A stretch of DNA of 64,000 nt from Cryptomeria japonica (GCF_030272615.1 NC_081412.1:667226352-667290351), one strand, 5' to 3'. Shown: positions 22,138 through 33,730, counted from the stretch's first letter. The notes: generated from the letters alone by a model not told the origin. Translations and numbers: made by a program.

Positions 22138-24640
22138 TTGGAAAAAGCTACAACACCCACCACCTTAGTTCTAACCACCAACACAATCAATTGCAATGTA
22201 ACCATTCTCCCTACACCAAATGCACCATAGGCCTCATTGTGATTCAGATTCGCCAACTAATCCATCCACAGCCATTTGTTCAATCTGCTCCTCAAGCCAC
22301 ATGGTTAAGTTGTACAACGGTTATCCCAAGACTTCCAATCACAAGGCAGCACAAGGATTCTTCGTGCGGGCAGCAAGCATTGCACCAACTCTTTTTGGAT
22401 GTGCAGTTGTGCAAAATCTGACCACCGATTAACCACTCCTTTTCTATGACAGCAATGATAGTATATGAAATCTTTGAGTAGAGCTCCTTAGAGCATTGGT
22501 AAAATTTGCACACTGTCTCACTCACTTGCCACTTAATCTTCTTGAACGCAATGATATTCCAATGAGACATCTCCAGATAGTTGAACTCGAGTAGAAAATC
22601 CTTGAGCTGGGCTGGATTGACCTTCATGCCATCTGCACCATAGCACATGTACCTATCTTGCATGCGCACTCAACATGGCTCCAAACAGGCATATCTTTTG
22701 AACATCATCAATGATGTCTTTCATTCTACAAACAATTTCACAAGCATTCTAATGCCTGGAAACATCTTTGTCTCCCATTAAAAAGCTTTACAATAGTGAG
22801 TCCAAGCTCCTTGATAATCATAGGATTCTACATCGTATTAGAATGTACAGCTACTACTTGCAAACTAGTAGATCTAAAAAAATCTTTAGAACTGGAAACA
22901 AATCTATCTAAAACACTACCAGTAGGCATTATAAATACCTCTACCACAATACCCCTTCAGATCTGTTAGCAAGGCATACACGTTGCATATTCACGCACTT
23001 CTTTACTATCACTTAGGTTGTCTCTTCTTAATTCTAGTCTAAGTGATGCCATGTCTCCACCTTCCTTCTCTTGAATCCCATCTAACACGTTCAGATTCAT
23101 CATGTATTTGAAAAACCATTATGCCTACTTTCTTAAGTTTAGTTTTAAAGAAATTAACAAATATATCAATGATTAACATATCAAAGATAACACTGCCAAT
23201 GGACTCAATGCTACATACACCAATGCTGGGTACGCAAAGGAATGTAAACTACAAACATTGGGAAATGATGTATATACTAATGTTGCCTTATTTAATAAAT
23301 TGCCACCTTGTCGTGAAACTTGCAGAGGGTTATTTAGTTATTTTGGACAGGACACACCAAAAAAATAGGCATAAGAATGCCTTTCTGTCCCCTAGTTGTT
23401 AATGCCATTTTCCCAAACTTACAGGGCAAGGGAGAAGATGGCTTGAAATTCTCCAGGCCCTTAGTTTGTCGAATCAAAAACACAAAGAACAAAATTCTTG
23501 CTGAAAAGTAACATGCTTGCTGATAGTCATTGTTGGTGTATGGGATAGTTTTTAATATAATTTTTATGAATAAATGCATTTGCATAAGACACATAGGACA
23601 TGGACTAAGATGGCACTAAGATAATCATATTAAAAAGAAATAAAACTTTTTGTAGAAGTTATTTGTGTGGGGGTAACATAGTCTGGTCAAGCCTAATCCC
23701 TATGTAGCGTGTGTTTAAAACTTTAACCCACCTTGTCTACCAGTTGAATGAATTCTCCATATAATGCGCCTTGTTATATGATTTTATAACAAATGGGTTT
23801 CGTGTTAACAATATAAACTTGCATGCAGTACAAGTTTGTTTGCATTCTGAATCTTGTAAATACATGTAGTCATTCTGTATATGTTAAAGTATAAAGCAGC
23901 TTGCTTCTGTTTGATCGTCTCACCTCAACTTCTTGCTGATTCCTATTAGAAAATCTTGCAAGTTGCATGTCAACTCAGAATTATATATAAATGGAACATT
24001 TATAAACATAAAATTTGATCAACTTTCAAGCTTCAATAACATCAAAATATAGAGCAATATACATCCAGTCAAAAAAAGTTCTGAGAATCAGAACACAACC
24101 AGCTTTAGTAACACTGGTCGAGAGGGGAATGAGTCACATGGAACTGGACAATTGTAGCTCAAAATGAACAGTAAGTGCGTGCTAGCTTGGCATGAATCTC
24201 ACTAAATATTTTTGGAATAGATAACAAGGATCAGAGGCACTAAGAAGAAAACATATGATGTTCTTTGTATTATGAAAATCCATGGAGGCACAAACAATTC
24301 AATGACAGCTATGATAATCATAAGTTGCACAAGTAACAATTAAGCTGGTTCTAATGGGAAAAATTGTTATGGCCATACTTCCTTCCCTTATGATGTGGTG
24401 GGGAAATGCTACCGATGGGTATGATAAGTTACTTGATTAATTCAAAGGCACAGTTCTCTTTGCAAAGCTTGATCTTCACTCTAAAAATCATCAAACCCAT
24501 ATAGGAAGAAGATTTGCATTAAATTACCTTCAATTAAGGTCCTTCTGACTTTCTACGTATACCTGTTGCTCCCACTACTGCCCCGTGTACATTTCAATGC
24601 TTAATATGTTCCATCTCAAGCTCTTTTAAAAAAAATTTCT
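22138..24640. other. No confident gene; unclassified spacer or intron
   Basis: A minus-strand open frame at 22292-22669 (125 codons) resembles nothing I know. A possible plus-strand exon lies at about 23424-23505, between an acceptor (cttacag) and a donor (gtaaca). It could belong to the gene tail at 32092-33730, but its phase does not fit that reading directly. The rest is non-coding. Confidence 0.3.
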
Positions 24641-24680
24641 GGTTATTCTTCTTTCATGACATTTTGTTCCACAGCAAGAC

Positions 24681-25289
24681 TGTTAATGCATTAGTAGCTT
24701 CTGCAAGATAAGACTCTCCTAACCTATTAATCTCCTCTGTTCTGTTCTTATTATGCTATCTGGCTTATGCTTTCCGAACTGAATATGCTTATCGGATTAC
24801 AACATTGATCATGATTATGATATTGACATTGATAAAAGAAGGATTAGATCGACGACTTGCTTAACATAGTTAAGCGTCGATCTAACGCTATCGGGCTAGT
24901 AACCCGATAGCATATAGAATGCTGTTGTTATCGAGTTTAGTTCATAAACCTGTTCAGGTCATTAACAAAGCATCTTAACTAAACACTGCTTCGAACAAGA
25001 GTTTAATTATTAATGTTAGTCACCAAACGTAACATAGATCGGGATGTGCACTATGAAGAGGCACCGATCAATGGGTGCCTTGATCGGTCATGTCTAAATG
25101 ACATGACCGGTCAAGACATCCATTGACCGGTCCTCTAAACATATAAAGCCCGATATGAATCATTTGGAGAAGACATAGAAAAACGTAAATGATCTCTCTC
25201 CTTCAGCTTGCAAATTAAACAATAAATATTAGACAATATTATCACATATATATAATAGTTCTTTTATTGCAATTGAATATAACTTTACA
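24681..25289 (+). repeat. 5' LTR of the younger copia element
   Basis: 609 bp, TGTTAATGCATT...ACTTTACA. TATA box atataaagcccg near 25139-25150. Upstream of it, inverted repeats around gatcggtcatg/catgaccggtc (about 25083-25134). It has about 77 bp (24725-24805) that the 3' LTR lacks. Confidence 0.95.
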
Positions 25290-25302
25290 TGGTATCAGAG
25301 CC
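25290..25302 (+). promoter_or_regulatory. Primer-binding site, initiator-Met tRNA
   Basis: tggtatcagagcc starts at the first base after the 5' LTR; an exact match to the standard plant copia site. Confidence 0.92.
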
Positions 25303-25379
25303 AAGTTGATTGAACTTGAGGCTATTCAATTTTGTGAATAATTTAAGAACAAGGTTATATACTACATCACATTTCTCCA

Positions 25380-26654
25380 ATGGCCAGCGCAATCAGATTC
25401 GAAGACAGACTCGGAGGTGGCGATGATTTTTCAGCCTGGAAGTTCAGAATCCAGATGATCTTAAAGGAGAACAAAGTAGATTCATTTGTTCAAACTAAAA
25501 ATGATCAACCTGAAAATGAACCTGACAAAACTGCATGGATTGAAGGAAATGAAAAAGCAATCAAAATAAAAGTTGATGGGGTGAGAAACAACATAATGCC
25601 CATCATAAGAAAACATCAAACAGCCTATAAAATGTTCAAAGCACTTGAAAGCACATTTGAGATATCAAATGCAAGTCGAACTCTAGCATTAAAACGAGAA
25701 ATAAATCATATCACCATGAACAAGGGGGAGACAATCAACACCTACTTTATGCGGATATCAATTCTAAGAGATGAACTAGCAACTCTGGATTACGAGATCC
25801 AAAGCAAAGAGTTAACACTCATTGCTCTAGATGGGTTGCCTAGTGGATGGAGTACATTCGTCCAAGGCATCAATGCAAGGTCCAAGTATCCTAAGTTTGA
25901 AAGATTAAGGGATGATTGTCTTCAAAAAGAATCAAGATTGAACAAGATGGGAATAAAACAAAAGAACATAGATGAAGACCTTCAAGTCCTAAATACTAAC
26001 ACAAATAAGACAACCAAAAAGAAGCAATTTAGGAAGAGGAAGGGTCATCAAGGCAAGAACACTTCAAAGAAAGACCTATCACAAATTCAATGCTATAGGT
26101 GCGATAAGTTCGGACACTTTGTTGCAAAATGTCCAGAGAGAGCCAAACAAGCCACATTTGCCAGAGCAGGAAAATCTAAAAGAGAAGATGACTCCCAGAA
26201 CTATGTCCTCTACTCAACACTTACAAGCCATGCATCAAATAAATCTAACTCCTGGGTGATCGACAGTAGTTCATCCAGACACATTACAAGGTTTAGGGAA
26301 GTGCTAGACTCCATGACAGAGGATAATGAAGAGGAAGTAACCATCGGAGATGATTCTTCACATCCAGTTAAAGGAATTGGTTCATGCACCATCAAACTGA
26401 AGACAGGCACATCATTGCAACTCGAAGGAGTACTGTATGTCCCCGGCATCAAGAGAAATCTAGTCTCCATATCAGCCCTAGAAGATAACGGATACAGAGT
26501 AACCTTCATGGAGAACAAGGTGTTGGCTTGGCCGAGAAACTCTTCCATCAAGAAAGCTAAAGTCATTGGTCAAAGAAGAGGCTATTTGTATGAGCTATGC
26601 ACAGAGCCCAACCTAGCCCTAATTCATGAAGCAACAAATGCAAATGAGGTCTAA
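25380..26654 (+). CDS. copia Gag-protease open frame
   Basis: 424 codons, opening 78 bases after the primer-binding site. Gag capsid region about residues 10-200 (F-S-A-W-K-F-R-I-Q-M near the start; L-K-R-E-I-N-H-I around 110), then a basic stretch. The CCHC zinc knuckle C-Y-R-C-D-K-F-G-H-F-V-A-K-C lies about residues 238-251. Protease begins W-V-I-D-S-S-S-S-R-H at 292: Asp295 is kept, but the glycine of D-S-G is now Ser, a G-to-A change that should disable it. The frame ends at a TAA (26652-26654) where the W of the usual L-W-H-R-R-L-G-H is expected. The pol frame continues in phase, so this is a nonsense mutation rather than a natural gag end. Confidence 0.93.
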   Translation: MASAIRFEDRLGGGDDFSAWKFRIQMILKENKVDSFVQTKNDQPENEPDKTAWIEGNEKAIKIKVDGVRNNIMPIIRKHQTAYKMFKALESTFEISNASRTLALKREINHITMNKGETINTYFMRISILRDELATLDYEIQSKELTLIALDGLPSGWSTFVQGINARSKYPKFERLRDDCLQKESRLNKMGIKQKNIDEDLQVLNTNTNKTTKKKQFRKRKGHQGKNTSKKDLSQIQCYRCDKFGHFVAKCPERAKQATFARAGKSKREDDSQNYVLYSTLTSHASNKSNSWVIDSSSSRHITRFREVLDSMTEDNEEEVTIGDDSSHPVKGIGSCTIKLKTGTSLQLEGVLYVPGIKRNLVSISALEDNGYRVTFMENKVLAWPRNSSIKKAKVIGQRRGYLYELCTEPNLALIHEATNANEV

Positions 26655-28253
26655 CATAGAAGACTAGGCCACCTGAATTATAGAGCTTTGTCATCTATGG
26701 GAAACCTTGTCACAGGTTTACGTAAGTTGCAGCAATATCATTCAGAGGCATGCAAGGGATGTGCCCTAGGTAAAAATATCAAGGGTGCCTTCCATAATAG
26801 TACTAGGAAAACAAGCAAAGTATTAGAGTTAGTTCATTCTGATGTATGTGGACCCATGTCCGCTCCCTCTCTACGAGGATGTTTGTATTATGTAATTTTT
26901 GTTAATGACTACTCTAGGAAAACTTGGATCTACTTTCTGAAGTGTAAAGAATCAGAAGAGATCCTTAGTAGGTTTAAAGAGTTTAAATCACTAACAAAGA
27001 ACTACACAGGTAACAAAATCAAAACCCTAAGGACTGATAATGGGGGGGAATACACATCAAGATTATTTAGAGATTTTTGTAAAAACTCAGGGATTAAGAG
27101 GGAGTTAACAATACCTTATAATCCTCAACAAAATGGGGTAGCTGAGAGGAAAAATAGGACAATTGTAGAAGCTGCCAAAGCCATGATCCTTGATCAGAAT
27201 CTAAATATAAATCTTTGGGCAGAAGCAACTAACACTGCTGTGTATATACAAAACAGATGTCCTCACTCTCATCTTGAAGATAAAACTCCTAAGGAAGTGT
27301 TTACCAAACTAAAACCAGATATTAGCCACCTTAGGATATTTGGGTGTCCTGTCTATATACATGTACCTGAAGAGAAAAGACTAAAACTAGAACCTTCTGG
27401 AAAAAGGGGAATACTTGTAGGATATAGTGAAACATCCAAAACCTATAGAATATATATACATGGACAAAAAAATATTGAACTTAGTAGGGATGTAATCTTT
27501 GAAGAAGACTTAGCCTTCAAAAGAGCCTTAAGTACAATAGAGCCTGAAATCTATATCCCCACTCCTAACATAGAAGAAGACCCTACTCCTGAGCTTCAGA
27601 GGGAGAATCTTGAGGAAACTATAGGTGAAATTCCAATCCCACCTAGAGAAAACCTCAAGAAAAGACCTCTATGGGCCACCAAGACTGTAGCAGAAGCTCA
27701 GAAGTTTGTTGCTCCTTTAGGAACCTTCAGGGAAAGCAAAAGACCTAATAAATTCGCTAGCTATGTTGCTCTCATGAATGATCTCTCTAAAAATGAACCA
27801 AACAATGTATCAGATGCACTTAAACATCAAGTATGGAAAGATGCCATGTCTGAAGAGTATCAATCCATTATGAAAAATGATGTTTGGGAAATTGTTCCTA
27901 GACCAACCAGGAAATCTATGGTTTCATCTAAATGGTTATTTAAAATCAAACATGCTGCAGACGGCAGTATTGAGAAACACAAGGCCAGATTTGTGGCCAA
28001 AGGATTCTCTCAAAGGGAGGGAATAGACTATGAAGAAACTTTTGCACCTGCTGCCAGGTATACATCAGTAAGAGTTGTATTAGCCATTGCAACAGCAAAA
28101 GGATGGAAGGTACACCAAATGGATGTTAAGACAGCATTTCTAAATGGTGAAATCTCAGAAGACGTCTACCTAGAGCAACCTGAAGGGTTTGAAATTTACG
28201 ATGTAGAGTCTCATGTGTGCAGACTCAAGAAAGCTCTCTATGGGCTTAATTAG
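26655..28253 (+). pseudogene. copia integrase and N-terminal reverse transcriptase
   Basis: In phase with gag. HHCC zinc domain H-R-R-L-G-H (26655) to C-K-G-C-A-L-G-K (about 26751). Integrase core: H-S-D-V-C-G-P-M (26836-26860), L-R-T-D-N-G-G-E-Y (about 27029-27055) and N-P-Q-Q-N-G-V-A-E-R-K-N (about 27121-27156), i.e. an intact D-D-E set. The GKRGILVGYS block follows. RT starts about 27830 (W-K-D-A-M-S-E-E-Y) and includes Q-M-D-V-K-T-A-F-L-N-G (about 28118-28150, first catalytic Asp). It stops at TAG (28251-28253), where Q of L-Y-G-L-K-Q-A-P-R-A-W is expected: a C-to-T nonsense change. Confidence 0.93.
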
Positions 28254-28984
28254 GTCCCCAGGGCCTGGTATGAAAGAATTGACACCTATCTCTCAGGACT
28301 AGGTTTCTATAAAAATGATGCAAATCCTAATCTCTACTACAAAAGAAATAAAGGTGATATGCTAATGTTGATTTTATATGTTGATGACTTATTAATCACA
28401 GGAAATGATCATCTTATAGATCAATGCAAGAATGATCTATCCAAAGAATTTGATATGAAGGACTTAGGACTCCTTCATTACTTCCTAGGATTGGAAGTCT
28501 GGCAGAATCCTAACAATATTATTCTAAACCAAGGAAAGTATACCTTGGACATCTTGAAGAGATTCGGAATGCATAACTGCAGACCTATGACCTCTCCCAT
28601 GGAAACAAATTTACATAAATTTAGAGAAGCAACAGCAGAGTCACAATCCACTGATCCTACACTCTACAGACAAATGATTGGGTTCCTGATGTATCTGGTG
28701 AATACAAGGCCAGATATTTGTTATGCTGTCAATGCCTTAAGTGCAGACCTATGACCTCTCCCATGGAAACAAATTTACATAAACTTAGAGAAGCAGTAGC
28801 AGAGTCACAATCCACTGATCCTACAGTCTACAGACAGATGATTGGGTCCCTGATGTATCTGGTGAATACAAGGCCAGATATCTGTTATGCTGTCAATGCC
28901 TTAAGTCAGTTTATGTGTGAGCCTAAGGAAATTCACTTGATTATAGTGAAACACATTATGAGATACTTACAAGGTACTCTAAAC
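28254..28984 (+). pseudogene. copia RT continuation with 164-bp tandem duplication
   Basis: The same frame continues with R-A-W-Y-E-R-I-D and the catalytic L-Y-V-D-D-L-L-I-T-G (about 28374-28403). A 164-bp segment (28578-28741) is then repeated directly (28742-28905), shifting the frame by 2. The second copy restores Q-F-M-C-E-P and R-Y-L-Q-G-T-L up to the hAT insertion at 28985. The two copies differ at several bases. Confidence 0.9.
28578..28905 (+). repeat. Two tandem 164-bp units inside the RT domain
   Basis: Both begin tgcagacctatgacctctcc and end gtcaatgccttaag. Differences include aatttagag/aacttagag, acaactc-type codon changes and gggttcc/gggtccc, so the duplication is not brand new. 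Confidence 0.95.
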
Positions 28985-30390
28985 CAGAGTTCCCAAACTC
29001 GCCGCGAGTTAGGCGAGTTCGCCGAGTTGGCGAGTCGAGCCAAGCTCAGCGAGTTTTGCTGACTCGGGACTTGGACTCGGCGAGTTTTGACCAAAACTCG
29101 CCTGACTCGCGAGTCAGGCGAGTTATGGCAAAACTCGCCGAGTCCAAGCTCCAAAACTCGGCCACCACAGGTCAATGTTTTGACTTGTTTGACAAGTTAG
29201 TATCTTCGTCAGGATTCATATATGGAATATAACATTTAAGTATAAGTGACATTTCCTTATGTCTTTTCTCTTTCTTATACTTTAAGTTATATTCCATATA
29301 TATTGTCAGGATGTTTGAGAGTGGTTTCGGACCTCCATGAGTTATAATGCAAAATCTAGTTTTTGGAGGATCCTTCAAATTTCCAGACTTAATCAAATTT
29401 CAGGCCATTTCAGGATCAAGATGACATTCCAAACTTTTAAGGCGAGTTCACTCTGACCTTGATGTAAGGGATGGGACCTAGGAGGACACTATGCATTCAA
29501 CCAAGGTTTGATTTAGCAACTTGAAGCGTGACCAGATAGTACACAAAAACCCTAGGAATGATCTAAATAACCCCTAATCACTCAACTGACCTAACCTCCT
29601 TCACTCCACCTTGAGGAGATCCACCTGATTTGATGACCTTTGAGAAATTCAATCCCTTCAATGCAAAGGCTAAGACACTAAAACGACCAACAACAAAACT
29701 AAAAGAGCTAACCCTAGAAAGCAAAAAGTGGGGGTCTTCATTTGCAATGGGGCGATGTGTGAGTACCTCACAACAGGGATGTTTCTTAAAATTTTGAAAA
29801 AAGGGGGTGAGTTGGGGATATTTCCTACCTATCCCCACATCCCAAAAAATCCCCCCATGGGGCACAAGGTTATTTTTGGCAAGGGACATGTCTCTGAGGA
29901 GCATATTTCAAACCCTTCTAGCCTCACAATTCCCCCTTCCATCCAACATATATATAGCCTAAAAACTAAGAGGTCCAAGAAAGACCAAGGTCAACTATAG
30001 TCCCAAGGTAAAACCTAAGTTCAAAAAGCACACTATTTAATGCTACCATACACAAGCATTCCTTACAGTTTCCAAGTGAAGATGTTCATGATGTCTCATG
30101 TTGGTGCTCCCAAAATTTCAATTTGGCCAAAGAAAATACTAAACAGAAGCCCCAAACAAGTAGATACTCTACCAGCATGCCTTTCATGGCATAACAAGCT
30201 AGCACACATTATAATTGGGCTTTATTCAATAATGGGTGCATGAAACAAGTTTTAAATTGTTAAAAATCTCTTAATTTCAAGGTTTTTTTAATTTTGCCGA
30301 GTCATTGCCGAGTCGTTGCCGAGTCATAGCCGAGTCACGAGTCGAGTCGGCCTTGCCGAGTCCGAGCCGAGTCCGAGTCTGGGAACTTTG
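28985..30390. mobile_element. hAT-like non-autonomous DNA transposon, 1.4 kb
   Basis: Flanked by 8-bp target duplications ctctaaac (28977-28984 and 30391-30398), with terminal inverted repeats CAGAGTTCCCAAACTCG on the left and CAAAGTTCCCAGACTCG from the right end. 8-bp duplications with CA-starting TIRs are the hAT pattern. Subterminal parts are crowded with cgagt/gccgagtc words in both orientations, including a 30-bp perfect palindrome at 29095-29124. The middle has only short frames (29578-29904 minus, 29728-30000 plus) unlike a transposase. Excising the element and one duplication restores the copia frame. Confidence 0.85.
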
Positions 30391-30398
30391 CTCTAAAC

Positions 30399-30899
30399 CT
30401 TGGTCTCAAATATGAGAAAGTCAATCTAGACCTACACGGATTTACAAACTCAGATTGGGCTGGGAGTGTGACTGACAGGAAAAGCACTTCAGGGTGTTGC
30501 TTCAGTTTGGGGTCAGCCATGATATCTTGGATCAACAGAAAACAGTCCTCTGTAGCTCAGAGTTCCACCGAGGCCGAGTACATTGCAGCTTCCATGGCTG
30601 CTCGAGAAGCAGTATGGCTTAGGAAGTTGCTTGTGGGACTATTTGGTGAACCTATGAAACCCACTGTCATATATTGTGACAACCAGAGCTGCATAAAGCT
30701 TTCTATAAATCCAGTATTTCATGACAAATCCAAGCATATTGAGATTCCATACCATTATGTACGAGACATGGTAGACAAAAATGTGATCAAATTGGAATAT
30801 GTTAGCACAGGAGATCAGACTGCAGATATTCTGACCAAACCACTTTCCAGAGTGAAGGTTGATCACTTCAGAAAAGGTTTAGGTATGATAGAAAGGTAA
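30399..30899 (+). pseudogene. copia RNase H domain and pol end
   Basis: After the hAT insertion the pol frame resumes with L-G-L-K-Y and passes through S-D-W-A-G-S (Asp), R-K-S-T-S-G, S-S-T-E-A-E-Y-I-A-A (Glu), Y-C-D-N-Q-S (Asp) and A-D-I-L-T-K-P-L. It ends at a TAA (30897-30899). The catalytic D-E-D set is intact. About 520 bp of untranslated sequence separates it from the polypurine tract. Confidence 0.93.
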
Positions 30900-31427
30900 T
30901 CTGCTTTGTAAATAAGATGTTTAATGTGTGAACTTCTTTTGTCATGTTGGGACATTCTGGGTTTCACCCCCTGTGTTCATATTTAAGAGGTGACGATCTC
31001 TCAGATAATGAACACTTGTATACAGTAATCATAAGGTGACGATCTTATGATTCTCTAACCAGTTATCATGTTGGATCTCTAGTATGTCATGGATGTGCCA
31101 TGATGGTGTTGTGATAAAACATTTTGTATAAAATGCTTGTGCACATATCACAACCTGGATAAGATGAGAATTTAATCATCCTCATATGTTTATCCTTAGT
31201 ATTGCGTATTTAGGCAATACTGATATCACGTGTTCAAGTGATATCTTGTCATAATGAAATAATGAATCTTTTATATCACATGGTTAGAGTGATGTTTTAT
31301 ATTTGTATCTTGCGTACTAATGATACTTCATATCAGGTGAATTAATGATATATATTTTTGAGACTGACATTATGAAAAAGAAATGTGATGCAGGTTACTT
31401 TATCTATCTTCCAAAGCTAAGAGGGAG

Positions 31428-32021
31428 TGTTAATGCATTAGTAGCTTCTACAAGATAAGACTCTTCCTAACCTATTGATCATGATTATGATATTGACATT
31501 GATAAAAGAAGGATTAGATCGACGACTTGCTTAACATAGTTAAGCGTCGATCTAATGCTATCGGGCTAGTAACCCAATAGCACATTAATGTCGATCCATA
31601 AATGGATCGGCATTAATATGCTATCGGGGTATTAACCCGATAGCATATAGAATGCTGTTGTTATCGAGTTTAGTTCATAAACCTGTTCGGGTCATTAACA
31701 AAGCATCTTAACTAAACACCGCTTCGAACAAGAAGTTAATTATTAATGTTAGTTACCAAACGTAACATAGATCGGGATGTGCACTATGAAGAGGCACCGA
31801 TCAATGGGTGCCTTGATCGGTCATGTCTAAATGGCATGACCGGTCAAGACATCCATTGACTGGTCCTCTAAACATATAAAGTCCGATACGAATCATTTGG
31901 AGAAGACATAGAAAACGTAAATGATCTCTCTCCTTCAGCCTGCAAATTAAACAATAAATATTAGACAATATTATCACATATATATAATAGTTCTTTTATT
32001 GCAATTGAATATAACTTTACA
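31428..32021 (+). repeat. 3' LTR of the younger copia element
   Basis: 594 bp, preceded by aagagggag. Compared with the 5' LTR it lacks about 77 bp after ctaacctat and has about 62 bp extra (about 31577-31640), which form a second ctatcgg...acccgatag unit. Confidence 0.95.
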
Positions 32022-32091
32022 AAGACATGGGGTGTTTATTTGCAGCAAGACATGGGGTGTTATTCTTCTTTCATGACATTTTGTTCCACAG

Positions 32092-33730
32092 CAAGACATG
32101 GGGTGTTTATTTGCAGCATGTGGCAAGTATAGGCCTAGCATTCCAAGTGCTTTACGGTAAAGTAGCTCAAGTACATGAGTTTAGAAATATGAACTCTCAA
32201 GGGTCTTTGAATTTTATTGGGTTGAACAGATAACAGCAGGAATTTTGTAATAATACAAGTGATGTATCTTTTGATGAAAAATTATTCTATTTAGTTGAAC
32301 ATAGCAACCCACTCCTTAAAATAGCTCATGATGGCAATGAGTTTTAGTAAGGTGTTGAAGACCCTTGATTTCACAAATACATTTCTAGTAGAATATGACT
32401 CGGCTCGTTGTTTTGCAGTTACCAACATTAAGGTACAAATTTTGTCACATTACCCTAGAATGAAGAAACGAAAAATGCACTAAATGAGGTAAAATGTGCA
32501 AATACCTAATTAGCAAACATTTCAAGGTATAGATGAAACATGAAAACCTAAGTATTTCCTAGATCTTATTCTGTCCTTCGGAGAATGGCAGAAATGAATT
32601 TCATGAAGATATTAATATATCAATTTTGTCCTTGACAGTGTAGCAGAAATGGATGCTACTGTGATATTGATATATGATTTTGGTCCTTATATTATCTACA
32701 AGAAAAGCAGCAAGAATGTTGTGGAAAATTCCCTTTCAGAAAGCTAGAAGTCAAGGCCATCCAGTACTCCATTTCCACGTCATTCCAGATTGGATCCAAG
32801 AAGAACATAATTGAAGCCAGCTTCTAGGCTGAAATTTTGGCAACTGAAGAACCTAATTCCTCCAACAAAATTTATTAATAAAGGGATTATTTGTGGTGCA
32901 ATGCTTGACCTTATCTGAACCTTAATTGCCATCAGAATAATATAATTCTTCATGAGATACATGCATCAATAATAGCAAAACTCTAGGCTTTTGAAATTTT
33001 ACTGAAGAGTCTGAAACACTTTCGTCTTGGACAGCTTAGAAAACATCGACAAAAAATTGAAATTGAATGTTAGGTTTTTCAAACAAACAAAGGTTAGACT
33101 ATAAGATGTTTGGACTAATACAACCTTTACATATTTCAAGTAAGCATTTGGAACAAATTCCAATGGTTTTCATTACAGATCTTAGCAGTTTTGAAGACAA
33201 AAGTGTCATCTTAGTGTTCGGGGAGAAACTCACCCAAGTTTATGGCTCCCAATCTTTAAGGGCTGAGCTTTTCATTGCAGAAGGCTTATTACACCTCTAA
33301 CCCTTATTCCTATAATTGTGGTTATTGTTAGTTCCTGCCAGAACTATAGGGAAGGGGGGCTACTTAGATGGAGATTAAACAAGTTTTTAACAGTCAATAG
33401 AATTGCTCAATTTTTTGCTGTTAAAAACTAATGTAATCTTTGATTTAAAAGGCGATCAAATTTTAACAATTGACTATTAAGGATTAATTTTGGCAGGATT
33501 TGGTTGGATGATGCAGAGACGTTCCTAGCTTCCGATCCAAGAAAATGGACAAATACAGAGGGCTGGGTCATCAAATCAGCGGTCTTAGGTATTCATTTCT
33601 GGGGATTACTGTCTGCGTATTAGGCTGCAGATTGAAAATCATTGATATGAACAGTTTGAACAGTTGCTGATTACGGTTTTTTTCGTATGCAGGTGAGAGG
33701 TGGACAGTGTTGGCGAACTATGGTGCATAG
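32092..33730 (+). CDS. Possible 3' end of a host gene (three exons, unidentified)
   Basis: Proposed exons: 32092-32156 (acceptor ttccacag, donor gtaaag), 33497-33588 (acceptor ttttggcag, donor gtattc) and 33693-33730 (acceptor gtatgcag, TAG stop 33728-33730). They join in phase (CG|G, then G|GT) to give about 64 residues ending ...G-E-R-W-T-V-L-A-N-Y-G-A. The second exon reads D-D-A-E-T-F-L-A-S-D-P-R-K-W. A poly(A) signal (aataaa, about 33769) follows. I do not recognise the protein. Upstream exons would lie left of the copia element, making that element intronic. An alternative frame through 32092-32156 is also open, so the first exon is less sure than the last two. Confidence 0.35.

Larger units (their letters stand above)
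24681..32021 (+). mobile_element. Ty1/copia element, near-complete, TSD aagac
   Basis: 7341 bp with perfect target duplications aagac (24676-24680 and 32022-32026). LTRs are 24681-25289 and 31428-32021, the primer-binding site 25290-25302 and the polypurine tract 31419-31427. One gag-pol frame runs from 25380 to 30899 in copia order. Damage is light: two nonsense codons, one 164-bp tandem duplication and a hAT-like insertion. Both LTRs are very similar apart from two indels, so this is the youngest large insertion in the window (inference). Confidence 0.95.

Noticed and set aside
22292..22669. 125-codon minus-strand ORF as a gene
   Set aside because: No recognisable family, no clear promoter, splice or neighbour support.
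23424..23505. Upstream exon of the 32-34 kb gene tail
   Set aside because: It has acceptor and donor-like signals, but its phase does not join the preferred frame of the next proposed exon, so I left it out of the model.
28977..30399. Mutator-like element with 9-bp duplication ctctaaacc
   Set aside because: A 9-bp reading removes the first C of the left TIR. With 8 bp both ends start CA(G/A)AGTTCCC, fitting hAT better.
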